Assembly (NCBI GenBank): GCA_018873225.1
Contig: JAEILZ010000003.1
Coordinates: forward strand, 1,860,001 to 1,924,000
Direction of reading: 5' to 3'
DNA: 64,000 nt
DNA from: [Phialemoniopsis] sp. UDSM-2020
Taxonomy: Eukaryota > Ascomycota > Sordariomycetes > Thyridiales > Thyridiaceae
Positions 1-11,079 of this stretch are shown here, in pieces. Positions within the stretch are counted from its first letter, which is position 1. The number at the start of each line of letters is the position of its first letter. Made by a program: the position numbers and the translations under genes. The notes beneath the pieces are model-generated. The model ran no database searches, was not told where the DNA came from, and worked only from the letters and a program-made list of their open reading frames with translations.

Positions 1-2
1 AG

Positions 3-860
3 ATCACCGAGGAAGCTCTGGAAGTGGTCAAGAGCACAGGCGCCGACTCCCTCGTCGCCATCGGTGGCGGGAGTACGACCGGTCTGGGCAAGGCTCTCAG
101 CATCCGGACCGGTCTCTACCATATTTGCATCCCCACCACCTACGCCGGCAGTGAGGTGACGCCCATCCTCGGCGAGACGCAGGGAGGCCTCAAGAAGACC
201 CGATCAGATCCTAAGATCCTGCCCGGGACCGTCATATACGACGTCGACCTCACGATGACCCTGCCGGCGTCTCTAAGCGCCACTAGTGGCGTCAACGCTA
301 TCGCGCACTCCGTCGAGGCCCTCTACGCCCAGAATGGCAACCCCATCATCAACCTGCTCGCACAAGAAGGCGTCCGGGCCCTCGCCGCCGCGCTCCCGGC
401 TATAGTCGCCGATCCTTCCTCGCGCGAGGCCCGCTCCTCAGCCCTCTACGGCGCCTGGCTCTGCGGCATCTGCCTCGGCAACGGCGGCATGTCTCTGCAC
501 CACAAGCTGTGCCACACGCTAGGTGGGACGTTCGACCTGCCGCATGCCGAGACGCACACCGTCGTCCTGCCTCACGCCCTGGCTTACAACGCGCCCAAGG
601 TCCCGCAGGCGATGAAGATGCTCGCCGATGTGTTGCCCGGCAGCGATGGCGATGCCATCCACGGGCTGAATCTGCTGTTGGACAAGCTTGGCGTCAAGAG
701 GGGTCTGAAGGACTTTGGTATGAAGGAGGGTGACGTCGACAGGGCTGCTGAATTGGCTACGAGCAATGCGTATCCGAATCCACGAGACCTGGAGCAGGGT
801 CCCATCCGGGAGTTGATCAGGGGGGCTTGGGCAGGAGAAAAGGCGAGAGCCGATCTGTAG
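3..860 (+). CDS. Maleylacetate reductase / iron-type alcohol dehydrogenase, 5' end outside window
   Basis: The frame is open from the window edge, so the N-terminus is missing and about 285 C-terminal residues remain; the family is usually near 350. Visible are a glycine-rich dinucleotide-binding loop (AIGGGSTTGLGKA), the PTTYAGSEVTPI segment, and metal-ligand style histidines in NAIAHSVEALYA, MSLHHKLCHTLGG and LPHAETHTVVLPH. These fit maleylacetate reductases of the iron-containing alcohol dehydrogenase superfamily, which reduce maleylacetate to 3-oxoadipate with NAD(P)H in the cytosol during aromatic (resorcinol or hydroxyquinol) catabolism. No intron is needed in the visible part. The neighbouring gene runs convergently and ends 190 bp downstream. 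Its upstream partners, often intradiol dioxygenases or salicylate hydroxylases, would lie outside this window. Confidence 0.88.
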   Translation: MTEEALEVVKSTGADSLVAIGGGSTTGLGKALSIRTGLYHICIPTTYAGSEVTPILGETQGGLKKTRSDPKILPGTVIYDVDLTMTLPASLSATSGVNAIAHSVEALYAQNGNPIINLLAQEGVRALAAALPAIVADPSSREARSSALYGAWLCGICLGNGGMSLHHKLCHTLGGTFDLPHAETHTVVLPHALAYNAPKVPQAMKMLADVLPGSDGDAIHGLNLLLDKLGVKRGLKDFGMKEGDVDRAAELATSNAYPNPRDLEQGPIRELIRGAWAGEKARADL

Positions 861-1048
861 CATGACCGTGCACCGCGCGAGATGATGCTTCCGGTGATTG
901 CTTTCTCGAAATTGGACGCTTAATTGCATCGCTGTGTGGTCTATGGAAAACAGAGGTATCTAATGCTAAAATCGGCGCCGTATTCTCCATGCTGCGTATC
1001 ATACCACCGTATATCATACTTCATACTTTACTACGCGAGTGTTTCCGT

Positions 1049-2101
1049 CTAGAGGGTGAGGAAAGCGCCGATGGCGAGCGTGGCCAATGCGAGGACTGAG
1101 CCAGGTGCCATCAAAGCGGCACCATTCGTGCCGTTATCACCCGAGCCATCGTTCATGTTCTCCCTGCCCCTGGTGCTCTCATCCTTGATCTCCAGGCAGG
1201 CAATCTGTGCTTGAGCATCTCCGCCTTCGGGATAGACGACCGTGAGGATGGGCGTGATGTCATGAACGATATCTAGGATAGTGCCGGCATACAAGTCCCC
1301 CTGAGAGTACTAGTCAGTTTCTGTTCATCTTCCAAAAAAAATGTATGTTTACACTCACAAGAGTCGACTCTGTCTCAACAAGAGTCAGATCGCTGGACTT
1401 GTTCGGTACGGGCCAGCAGTTCGAGGTGGAGTTCTCGCTCGACGAGATGGGCTTCACGGCAGTAGGTCCGGAGAGTGCTAACGAGAGGTTCATTAATTCA
1501 AGTCCGAGAAAAGTACTGTGCGCGAAGAATCTCGAAAAAACATACCCTTTACCGTGATGTTACTCCACTGCTTGTCATTAGTCGGAACATAATCCTTGCA
1601 GGCATCGTCCAGGTTCTCTTCCAGGTCCGCCTGCAGCTTCTGGCAGGTGTCATCCGTAGATTTGCCGGCCTTGAGCGCCGTGACACGCTTCAGCAGAGCG
1701 TCAGAGCACTCCTTGCTCATGGACTTGCCGCAGCTACCCTCCGACGCCTGGGGCTGGTCCTTAGCCTTGAAGCCTTCCAGGAAGACAGCGCAGGCGGGCG
1801 TGCTAAAGTTGGAGCCGGACGGCGTGCCGAGGTAGAAGGTGCGCTCGTACGTCCGGTTCGGCCTCGTCTCGATGGCTCGGAACCCTTCCACCCACGAGAG
1901 CCCCTGCGGGAACCCGTCCGCCGTCGGCAGCGCCACGGCGCCGACGTTGACCAGCGTCCTGTTAACAACTGTGCACTCGTTGATCGCTGTGTTGCCTGCG
2001 ACGGGGCAGTTGACGTCGGCGCAGCTCAAGACATCACCGAGCGCCGGCGACGCGGCGACGAGCGCGAGGGCAAGTATGGAATTGGACGAGAAGCGCGTCA
2101 T
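1049..2101 (-). CDS. Secreted GPI-anchored protein of unknown function
   Basis: I do not recognise a named family. Three exons (2101-1546, 1477-1359, 1300-1049) splice in frame to 308 residues. The donors are GTATGT and GTGAGT and the acceptors TTAG and CAG. The start encodes a signal peptide (MTRFSSNSILALALVAASPALG). The mature part has paired cysteines (SCADVNCPV, NECTVVNRT, STPACAVF, EGSCGKSMSKECSDA, DTCQKL, DDACKDY) and several N-glycosylation sequons. The last 25 residues are a small-residue and hydrophobic tail (GSVLALATLAIGAFLTL) after an Asn/Gly-rich stretch, as expected of a GPI-anchor signal. I infer a cell-wall or plasma-membrane surface protein. It is convergent with the maleylacetate reductase. 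Confidence 0.8.
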
Positions 2102-3904
2102 GTTTGAGTTGATGGGTGTCTCTGTGATTTGTGATGAGTACGAACAAATTACGGTACAGAGGTGAAGGAGCAGAGGAGATGCGATGTTAATAACCTGTCG
2201 TGCTGTGCCGTCGCGCCGAGAGTAAGATTGAAGAAAGGAGGCATCCGTGAGACTGACATCATAACGCTACGCTTTCCGGCCCAGTAGTTAACCTTAGTTG
2301 ACCAGAGTTAACCATAAATAACCAATTAGGCTTTGAAAACTGGGGAATCGGGGCATTGACGTCTTGGCGGTAACATGAGCCTCGATCCTTCGGATATGAA
2401 GGCACGAGAATGGTGGCGCTGTGATGACTGCCAAGCTTTGATGGGTCCCCGGAAACATGACCGCCCGTTTGTCGCTGCATTATTTACCTTTTCTTGATCT
2501 TTGGTCACAGCTGACAGATGTTCTTCTTATCGATAGCAGCAGCGCAGGACTATCGAAACGACGAGCCGAATTGTTTCTTACGGAGTGAGTGTCAGAAATG
2601 TTGACGGCTTTGGATCAATCTCTACCCAAAATACTAAGAAATAGATGATCCATACATTCTTAGGCAGTGGGATAATCTTGGGTAATCAGTAAAAAATTGA
2701 GGTACATCGAAAAGGCAAACCGGCAACTAATCTGTTCGTCTGTCACCCACTTGACAGCCTCTGTATGAGAGCACATCGCCACCAAGCGGCAGTGCTGAAA
2801 GGGTGCTCCACTCAAGAACATGCTTCTTCACTGTCGGCTTCGCCCGATCTATGATCTGCACCGTCCCCACCTCTCAATCAGTGAGCTGGAAGTGTCGGGT
2901 GTGATTAATGGTTGCGCTCAAAGTTTGGTGATGCCGATCAAGAGTGAGCCTCATGCAACCAAAGTCCGTCCCGAATATCACGGAGCGTGCATTACTAGCA
3001 AAAAGTCAAGGACGGCGCAGAATATGCCTTGTTATGGAGTTGGTGCCTGGTCTCCGCCTCTTGAGTAGCAAGCTTCCCAGCACAAAACAACGGCTGCCTC
3101 CGTTCATACAGACTCGGTCTCAGTTCCACACTAGAGTATTCAAAGGATCGCGATGCTTTTCATCAGGTGTTGTGGGCAATCCTTTCGATTCGCCGTCGTT
3201 CTAGGTGACCAGCTTGGCCAAATATACAGGCGTCCAGCGATGCTACGATGTTTCGCTCCACTGAGATCGCTACCACCTGACGTTGGATTCGACATTCCTA
3301 TTTTGGTCTGGGCGTGAAGAAAATGTCTTTGCGCTACCAAGCTTTGGTGGGTGGCACTGGCTTTATTCTCGGGAGGCTTGCCTCCATTGCCAAACGCGGC
3401 GTCCACGGGACGACGCAAATTGGCCATTTTCCGGGTTTGGGGCGCGCCAAGAGGTTGTCAGACGGGGCTCGCTTCCGATGGCATCCCGGTCCCCAGAGTC
3501 GATCCCACCAATGGCTGGAACCTCCCGGCGCACCAGACCACCAAAAGGCCATTCACGTAATGTTCTTGACGCCGGTCAGGCCTCGACGGCCCCGGATTTG
3601 GACGCCATCTTCCGGGGTACGTGTAAATGACAAGGCCCACTGCATGCAGCCACCTGGGGGCTAGATTATGACTGAACCGAGAACCTGGGTTGTATCGAAG
3701 CAACATGCGGATGGTCTCTGCGTCCGTTCGCCCTTTATGTGCTGAGAAGCCGGTGTTACCGCCGCGCGTAGAGACCGAAAGTCCGCATCTCCGTGTCAGG
3801 AAGGGCAGACTATTTAGAGCGTGGCTCTTTCCCTCACCTTGCTCTTGTTAGGCTAGACAACAAGCCAGGCCTGTCCCTCTCCAGTCTTTTCTTCAGCAGT
3901 CATC
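2102..3904. other. Gene-free stretch between the GPI protein and the LPMO
   Basis: This 1.8 kb must hold the divergent promoters of the flanking genes. Both strands are open for about 350 bp near 3283-3664, but the translations match no family I know and have no start or splice context. I see no tRNA, repeat array or transposon protein. Confidence 0.6.
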
Positions 3905-5081
3905 ATGAGGTCAGGTGTTTTCGCCGTTCTGGCGGCCGTAGCCGTCAGGCAGTCAGCTGCACACGCTATCTTCCAAGAGCTTTGGGTCGATGGCGTGGAC
4001 ATGATACGTTTTCCCGCGATGCATCCTTACTGTTGTGGCTTTGGGCTAACTTACTTAGCACGGTGGTCAATGCGGAAGGATCCCGTACTCGAACAATCCC
4101 ATCACAGATGTTACCTCCAAGGACATCGTATGCAACTCCGGACTCTCGTCGGCCACTGGAAAGTGCGCTGTCAAGGCCGGCTCAACGTTGACTGTCGAGA
4201 TGCACCAAGTAAGCTTCCCATCTCTACATTCCCTTCCACTTGACATTGAGTTACACTGTCAGAGACTAATATCAATACACTACAGCACGCGGACCGCGGC
4301 TGCACCGAGGAAGCCATTGGCGGCAAGCACTACGGCCCCGTGACCGTCTACCTGTCCAAGGTGGCCGACTCGTCCACCGCCGACCCCTCGGCCGGCGGCT
4401 GGTTCAAGATCTTCGAGGACGGCTGGGCCAAGGTGGCCGGGAGCTCAAGCGGCGATGACGACTACTGGGGCACCAAGGACCTCAACACCTGCTGCGGCCG
4501 CATGAGCGTCAAGATCCCCACTGACATCGCCGACGGCGACTACTTCCTGCGCGCCGAGGCCCTCGCCCTGCACACGGCCGTGTCCCCGGGCGGAGCCCAG
4601 TTCTACATGACGTGCTTCCAGCTCACGGTCTCGGGCGGCTCCGGCAGCGCATCCCCGGCGACGGTCAAGTTCCCCGGCGCCTACAGCGCGAGCGACCCGG
4701 GCATTCTGATCGACATCCACTCCGCCGTCAGCAGCTACAAGGTCCCCGGCCCGGCTGTGTATTCCGGTGGCACCACCAAGAAAGCCGGGTCTGCTTGCAC
4801 CGGCTGCGAGAGTTCGTGCAAGCCAGGCTCCGGACCGTCGGGTACCGTCACTCCCGTTCAGCCGACCCCCGGAGGCGGTGACAATGGTGGCGGCGGCAAC
4901 GGTTGCTCCGTTGGCAAGTACCAGCAGTGCGGCGGAACGGGTTACACCGGCTGCACGACATGTGCCGTAAGTCAACACTCAATGACTGATCTAGTGGAAG
5001 ATTTTCTAACTGATGATTGTGCTTTAGTCTGGATCAACATGCAGTGCTGTCTCACCACCGTACTACTATCAGTGCGTGTAG
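3905..5081 (+). CDS. AA9 lytic polysaccharide monooxygenase with C-terminal CBM1
   Basis: A secreted copper enzyme that oxidatively cleaves cellulose or related glucans. Four exons (3905-4003, 4059-4208, 4286-4966, 5028-5081) give 327 residues. A signal peptide of about 19 residues is followed by the obligatory N-terminal histidine (HAIFQELWVDG). The second copper histidine is in GGKHYGPVTVYLSKV (residue 98). The outer-sphere LHTA and the Gln/axial Tyr motif AQFYMTCFQL are all present. A Ser/Pro/Gly-rich linker leads to a family 1 cellulose-binding module (QQCGGTGYTGC...STC...YYYQCV) over roughly residues 290-327, split by the last intron. Introns 2 and 3 are canonical. Intron 1 fits perfectly at its 3' end but begins ATACGT instead of GTACGT (see separate entry). 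Catalytic residues look intact. Confidence 0.9.
4004..4058 (+). other. Intron 1 of the AA9 gene with a non-GT donor
   Basis: The 55-nt intron has a good branch site (GCTAAC) and TTAG acceptor. Removing it joins residue 33 (VDGVDM) to HGGQCGRIP in frame. Its first six bases are ATACGT, one base from the usual GTACGT. The only in-frame GT alternative is GTGGAC at 3995, which would delete the three residues VDM. Another GT at 4008 would frameshift. Confidence 0.6.
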
Positions 5082-5551
5082 AGTTACACACAAGCATCGG
5101 GGATCGGATTGCCCCTACGATTCGAGGCTCTGAGTGTATCACTGCCTAGGCCTGTGAAATGCCCGGGGCTTCTTCCTTAGGGAAAGATAGTCGTATCACA
5201 ACGAAGTGGCCTATGCTAGCTTATGATGATCAAAATACTAATGCATGGATGAATCTGAATCGTACTCGCTAGTTAAATGCAAGTGGGTGTGTAATTGAAC
5301 GACGCTACTGTTCGTAGTCTCCTTGATTCTTGATGCCCGGCTTTGGCCATAGCCGAGACCAAGCCCGCTACATCATGAAAACAATGTGGGGTAGCTTCAG
5401 AAGCATCTCGGCCTCGACAAGCGAACCCCAGGACGGACAGCGATGCTATTCATGCTCTTCCATATACCAAAGATGACGATTCGCTTGTGCCCTGGCTCCT
5501 TACGATAGTTCGAACTCGAAGTTTGGGTGATGCTCTCGTGTCTCTCACACA
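5082..5551. other. Gene-free stretch between the LPMO and the tannase pseudogene
   Basis: Holds the LPMO 3' region and whatever remains of the esterase promoter and N-terminus. The signal peptide and first part of a normal tannase cannot be recognised here in any frame. Confidence 0.5.
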
Positions 5552-7245
5552 ATGGCGATCACGATTCACCAGGCGCTGGGACAGGCATTTGGGGCAGACT
5601 CACAAATTCGAATTCTCCATGTGCAGGCATTCTCTGCGGGGGAAAGCCTCGTCCCTTCCTCCGAACAAGCAAACGAGGAGAGCAAAAAGGTCTCTCGCGG
5701 GGTCACGCTGGTGAAGCTCTTCCTGCGCACCACAGGGCCAGCTCCAGAATTCCCATCTCCAAATGCAGGCACCGATGTCGGCATGGAGATATGGCTCCCA
5801 GAGCCAACAGCATGGAATCATCGAGTTCGCTGCCAGATCCAGGGTGCCTTCATGGGAGACGTACGAGTGACTTCTTCGCGTCACTTCTCGCTCCCGATCT
5901 GCACTGATCTCTGGAGCGGCGAGATAGCCTCCGAACTGGGCTACGTAGTCGCCACGACAGACGGCGGCCATGCTTCGGCCAACATGGAAGACTTCAGCTA
6001 CCTCATGAACGAAGATGGGTCCATCAACTCTGAAGGCTGGAGGAATGTTGCCTATGAGGCCACGCATCTTCTGGGCATGAAGACCAAAGAGCTTGCGAAG
6101 GCTTACTACGGGGATCCGGCATCCTCCTCATACCTCTACGGGTGCTCGAGTGGTGGGCGCGCCGCCTATCACTCAGCCAGAAATACCCGGAGGACTTTGA
6201 CGGGCTTCTAATCGGTGCCCCGTCACTGAACCAGTCCCTCATCTTTCCCTCGCTGCTTCATCCGATCATCGTGGTCCAGAACGATCTTGGCGGAAAGGAC
6301 TTCACAGAAGATCAACTTGAGGAGGTTTCAAAGCGAGCGATTGCAGCCGGGGACACCGTGGTGACTGGGAGTCACGACGATTACATTACAGACTGGGAGT
6401 CAAACTCATATGACCCGACAAAGGATCCATCTGTCCTCGTCGTGTCGGAGGGTGGCTCTTGTACGGAACCTTGGGCTCTAACTCTGGCACAGGCAGAAGC
6501 CATCAACAAGATCTGGTATGGGCCGACACTCGACGGAACAGCCCCAGACCCGAAGGAGGACAACGGTACTCGTTGCTCTCGGCGCAGCAACCACCTCTTC
6601 TGGGGCAAGATACGGGGCACCCGAATCGACTACACGATAGTGGCGCGGGGTGCGGCCACATCACTCCTTGCGCTTGCGCACAAGGACTCGAGTCTCGCTT
6701 CGCCTGGTTGGAAGCACCCCACTGGCAACGGTCGTGACGCCTGGAGAACCTGGACTTACAAGCAGTTCGCGGACGCCATGCTCAAGTGCCAAGCCATGAA
6801 CGACAGCTTTGCCAACATGGACGCCGATGAACCTGCGCAGATGACGCACATACAATAGCGCGGTGTCAAAGTCCTCACTTACCACGGCCTCGCTGACACC
6901 GTGACGAACCCACAACTCTCCATCAACTTCTACCGCAGGTCGGCAGATCATACGGGCGGCATACAGAAGACTCAGGACTTCCACCGCCTGTTTCTCATAC
7001 CTGGCATGGGTCATTGCTTCAGGGCCCGAGGGTGTGTCGGGACAGTGAACCCTCCGATTCCTACCCTGGAAGAGTTGTTTGCCGCCCTTGCAGCTTGGAC
7101 AGAACATGGTGTGGCGCCTGATCGCTTGATCGCCCATAGCACGGATGGTCAAACCTCGAGGCCAATTGTTCCCTATGGTGGCAAGCCTAGTTGGCCAAAG
7201 TATATCGGGGGAGACGTAAACGTCGCATCTAGCTTTGAGGCTTGA
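5552..7245 (+). pseudogene. Tannase/feruloyl esterase family, frameshifted and nonsense-interrupted
   Basis: Intact members are secreted serine esterases of about 520-560 residues that release phenolic acids from tannin or plant cell wall. The first segment (5552 to about 6170) contains EIWLPEP, GYVVATTDGGHAS and the nucleophile motif YLYGCSSGGRAAYHSA. Homology then continues as QKYPEDFDGLLIGAPS one frame over, equivalent to a one-base deletion near 6170. The second segment runs to an in-frame TAG at 6856-6858. After it, the same frame carries the catalytic Asp region (VLTYHGLADT) and the His/Cys motif (LIPGMGHCF), ending at 7245. No signal peptide is visible upstream. All catalytic motifs survive, so inactivation looks recent. 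An intron cannot explain either lesion because family similarity is continuous. A sequencing error could explain one lesion, but less easily both. Confidence 0.85.
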
Positions 7246-7776
7246 TTGCTATTCTTACCTGAAATGTACTTTTAGTGCACTGTGAATGAGCCGCCGGGGC
7301 ATTCCCTATTCACAAATCATAGCTCCTTGAATCACACACTTCATTCTCACTTTCCTCTTGATATTAGACTTTGTAAAGTCTCTCGACTCCAAGAACAGTG
7401 CATGACAATCCTGGTTATTCGCGTCACGAGATGGTTGGCCTGAAACGCGTGTTTGCTCTTCTTCAAGTGTATTGGGAAGAGTCAGTAGTTCGGAGCTAGT
7501 CTCCTGAAGTGGATACCTGTGCTTAGCACCACCCTCCCTTGCCAGTCTCGGCTTTGGATTCGGCTTTGGTCTCGGTCATGGAATGGACCCACAGCGTAGC
7601 GCTCGCCCATGTTTTGAGGGGTATCACCGGCACACGCTCCCTCCAACGACCTCAGCCGAAGTCGTTTGACCCGGCAGTGCAATACTCTTGTCTCCTTTTA
7701 AGTCCTCTACCCCCGGTCCCCATACCCGGATACCAGGAAACTCAAGGACCAATATCCCTCGCAAGACAGGATAGTC
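7246..7776. other. Spacer upstream of the Zn2Cys6 regulator
   Basis: Presumed 3' region of the esterase and promoter/5' leader of the regulator. Nothing else recognised. Confidence 0.5.
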
Positions 7777-10199
7777 ATGGAGTCGGTTTCGGCTCCATTG
7801 GAGGAGCCCGGAGCCACCTCTGGCGAGAGCCCGAGACGACGGCGGCCGAGGGCGACGGCATGCGAGCGCTGCAACCAGAAACGCATTAGGTGCGACGCGT
7901 CCACTATGGGCCAGCCGTGCTCCAACTGCCGCAAGGCGAAGCACTCGGAATGCCGACTTATTCGGTCCAAGCGGACAAGGTCAGTTGCCCCCCTTCTTAC
8001 ACTCCATCTTTGGTGGCGCATCAGGATGATTTGGTCTCAAGGCGTCTTTAGAACACGGGAATTCTGATTATGAGTTGCATACAGAGGCGCTTCCGGTCAG
8101 TTTATTAGTCATCGTGGCGATTCAGAGGCAGTAGTGTCATCATCTCCGACGCATGAGCAACCAGTCCTCGGAGCCTCGACTGCTCAACAGCCATTGCCAA
8201 AGGAAGCGCCCACAAAGTCGAACCAGGAGCCTGTGTTTTCTCTAGACTTTGACAGAATTCACGACGAAGATGGCTCACCAATCGTCGCCGAAGTCTCGAG
8301 AAGGGAGCGGGAAACAGAAGCAACGCCGATTACCATGCCCTCTGGCAGAGGCCACACGCAAAGCCACAAGGGTGGCCGAACTCCATTTATAGGAGAGAGC
8401 TGGTTCGCGACCTTTCTTTCCAACAATGCCGCCCCACGACATACTGCTGTGCGTCCACATGTTGAGGCAGTAAGTAGCAGTGACGAAGGTGGTCGGTCAC
8501 GACCCCCAGAACCCCATGACGACGGTGCACAACTACCAAAGGCCAACGTACCTGCACTACAAGACGTTACGCCGCAACATCTAAAGCAACGTCTTATTGA
8601 GTCCTACTTTTCTCTGTTTCACTCATACTGCCCCATCGTGGACAAGTCGTCTTTCTTGTCCTCCGTCGAGGACGGCACTGTTTCACCAACCCTGCTTCAG
8701 TGCGTGCTGTTCGTGGCTACAACCCAGTGTGATCCATCCATTTTTCATCTCCTTGGTTACAATACACGCATGGACTGTGGCGATGAGTTCTTTGCGCGAG
8801 CCAAGAGATCATTCGAATCTGACAACACTTCCGAACGCGTGGCAATGCTGCAATCTTCGTACCTCTTACACTACTGGTGGGGACAACCTACTGCGTTTCG
8901 TGATTCTCTGTGGTGGCTGTCCTCAGCCATCAGATCTGCGCAATGTATGGGAATGAACAAGAGTACAAAACGGAGCGGGATCTCTCCAGAGGTACAGGCC
9001 CAGTGGAAAAGGATTTGGTGGTGTTTATATGTAAGTTTCGACTATGTAAATTGCCTTCCTTGACGCTCTGGTGCTGACCAATTCAGATTCGAGACAGGCA
9101 AATAGCCTTCGCTATCGGTGTGCCCATGATCATCAATGACCTAGAGTGCGATGTGGAAGATCCTACCCCGGAAGACTTTCCGGACGAGAGCCCGGAGACC
9201 GCCTACTACATGATGGGCCAGGCAGCACTCAATCGTACAGCATCGGTCTTATTCCTCGACTATTGCTCCCTAGCTCGACTGCATCTTAGCAACGACCCGG
9301 ACACTCGGCATTGTGCACAGCAAGCCATCCAGTCAACGCTAGGGAAATGCTACGACGAGCTGCCAAGACTACCCCGAGGTGACCGCCGTCATTACCTCTC
9401 CCTTACCTTAGACATGTGTTATAAGTGAGCTTCGTCATGCAACACCCGAAATACTTATGGCCTGATGTGCTAATATTCTCACCTAGTTTCTTTGTAATTC
9501 ACCATCACCAACGAGTACAGGGCCCGCGGCCAGAAAGCGAGATACATCCCGACGATGCAGGGTTTATCCTCGACGCTGCTGATAATATCACGCGGTTAGT
9601 CGAAGATGCTATGATATACTGGAGCCCAAAATACCTCCCCATGATGTGGTAAGTGAATGGCGTGGAAAGGTGGATTGGAGACGCGGACTAACCTAGAATC
9701 ATGGTGAAGGGTCACCGCTATCTTCGCTGCAATGAACGCTCAGTACGCCGCCATGCGCAAAAGCTCTCAAAACCGCGAGTTGCTCCGTGCCAAACTGCGA
9801 TCCAGTCTCATTGTCCTTAAGCAGTTCGAGCACTATTACATCATGGCTCGCTGGGTGCGGATCCTCTGGACCAACGTACTTGATAGGTCAAGTCACGAGA
9901 AGAACCGGTTCAAGACCGTCCAGCGGATGCAGATATATCAGAATGAGGGGGCACCCTTGGACACAAACCTTGACCCTGGATCGCTTCAGGAGTACTCAAC
10001 CCCAGCATCCTCGACCAACACAAACTATGATCCGACAAGGATTCCCTTGGTCGATCCGGACTTCTTTGGGGAGGATCGATCGCAGATTACCTCGTGGGTT
10101 ATTGATGACTGGTCGGGTACCTTTGCTTTAGATGGATATGTTGGGCATGTTGACTTACCCATGCCTAGCACTTGGAATGCTGGAGTGTCAAACTTGTAG
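7777..10199 (+). CDS. Zn2Cys6 transcription factor with fungal-TF (MHR) domain
   Basis: A nuclear DNA-binding regulator. Five exons (7777-7979, 8085-9030, 9087-9424, 9487-9648, 9710-10199) splice in frame to 712 residues. The N-terminus is basic (RRRRPRATA) and carries the binuclear zinc cluster CERCNQKRIRCDAST...PCSNCRKAKHSEC with its six cysteines. The middle region (about residues 190-420) has the fungal-specific TF signature: LIESYFSLFHSYCPIVDKSSF, then QWKRIWWCLY and IRDRQIAFAIGVP. The type resembles regulators such as cutinase or acetamidase activators, but the target cannot be told from sequence. It lies directly downstream of a dead esterase and upstream of a dead sugar-transporter remnant. 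I infer it once regulated them. The reading frame is intact. Confidence 0.88.
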
Positions 10200-11079
10200 A
10201 TATGCCAACAATGCTATCTTATTTCATTGACCCTTCTACGAAGCTGCACTAAATCTGAAGAGGTATTGGTCTATCAAGACCAAGGTAGCACGACGGGGAA
10301 TTTTAAGAGCACGACTTCGGGGAAGTGAGGTATACGATAGCGCACCATCATGATTGGAAACCCCGTCCTGGAGATACACTAAGCAGAGTGCCCCCGGAGT
10401 TTTAATGTCAGGAAATTTGAACTCCATTCGCGGCCTCGTACCTGAGGAGCGGCGGCGTCGTTACATGTAACCGCCACAACGCACGCAACGGCGTACTGTA
10501 GTCTCGAGCATTTTAAACGCCCATAGAGCTTCAAGGACACACACACCTTGTCTAGCATGCCAAAAGACACTGGTTTAGACAGTGGCGAATTGCTAGCGGG
10601 CTTCGGTGCTCGGGCATGGTGCTGTTTCGATTCGGCCGTGGTCAAGTGCCTAGTGTTAAGCTATTGCCCCGGACTTCCCCGCAACCAGATCTTCTGGGGG
10701 AAGGAGGATTCCCTCGAGGATCTGTCCCAGCCTCGAAACACATGCGTAATTTTGTAAGATAATCAGTCAGGGCTCACATCGGTCTACAAACATGTGTTGA
10801 TCCCTCCTCTCCAAGTCGTGTCTCGGCTCCCTGCAACCCATCTACATGTACATCTAGCCTAGAAAGCACACCGCAAACATGCCTCCACCAAGCTCTTGTG
10901 CTTCCCAGGGCGATGAGATCTCTGAAGGTCTGCGGGTGAGCGATCCACGTGACACCATGTATCACCTTCGCCACAATAGACGTCTTATGATAAGATCGCA
11001 TTCTCCTCGCTGTGCACAACCGACCTCGTCATTGGAGGACTGGGATCCGCCGACTGGGATCCGCCGATGCTACGAGCCC
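10200..11079. other. Gene-free stretch 3' of the regulator
   Basis: Contains a 7-bp stem, 4-nt loop hairpin at 10266-10283 just after the regulator and a perfect 14-bp tandem duplication (GACTGGGATCCGCC twice) near 11038-11066. No credible protein is seen. The right end may include unrecognisable 5' parts of the transporter remnant. Confidence 0.45.

Noticed and set aside
3283..3664. Overlapping plus-strand frames of about 115 codons
   Set aside because: Several frames are open at once and none resembles a protein family.
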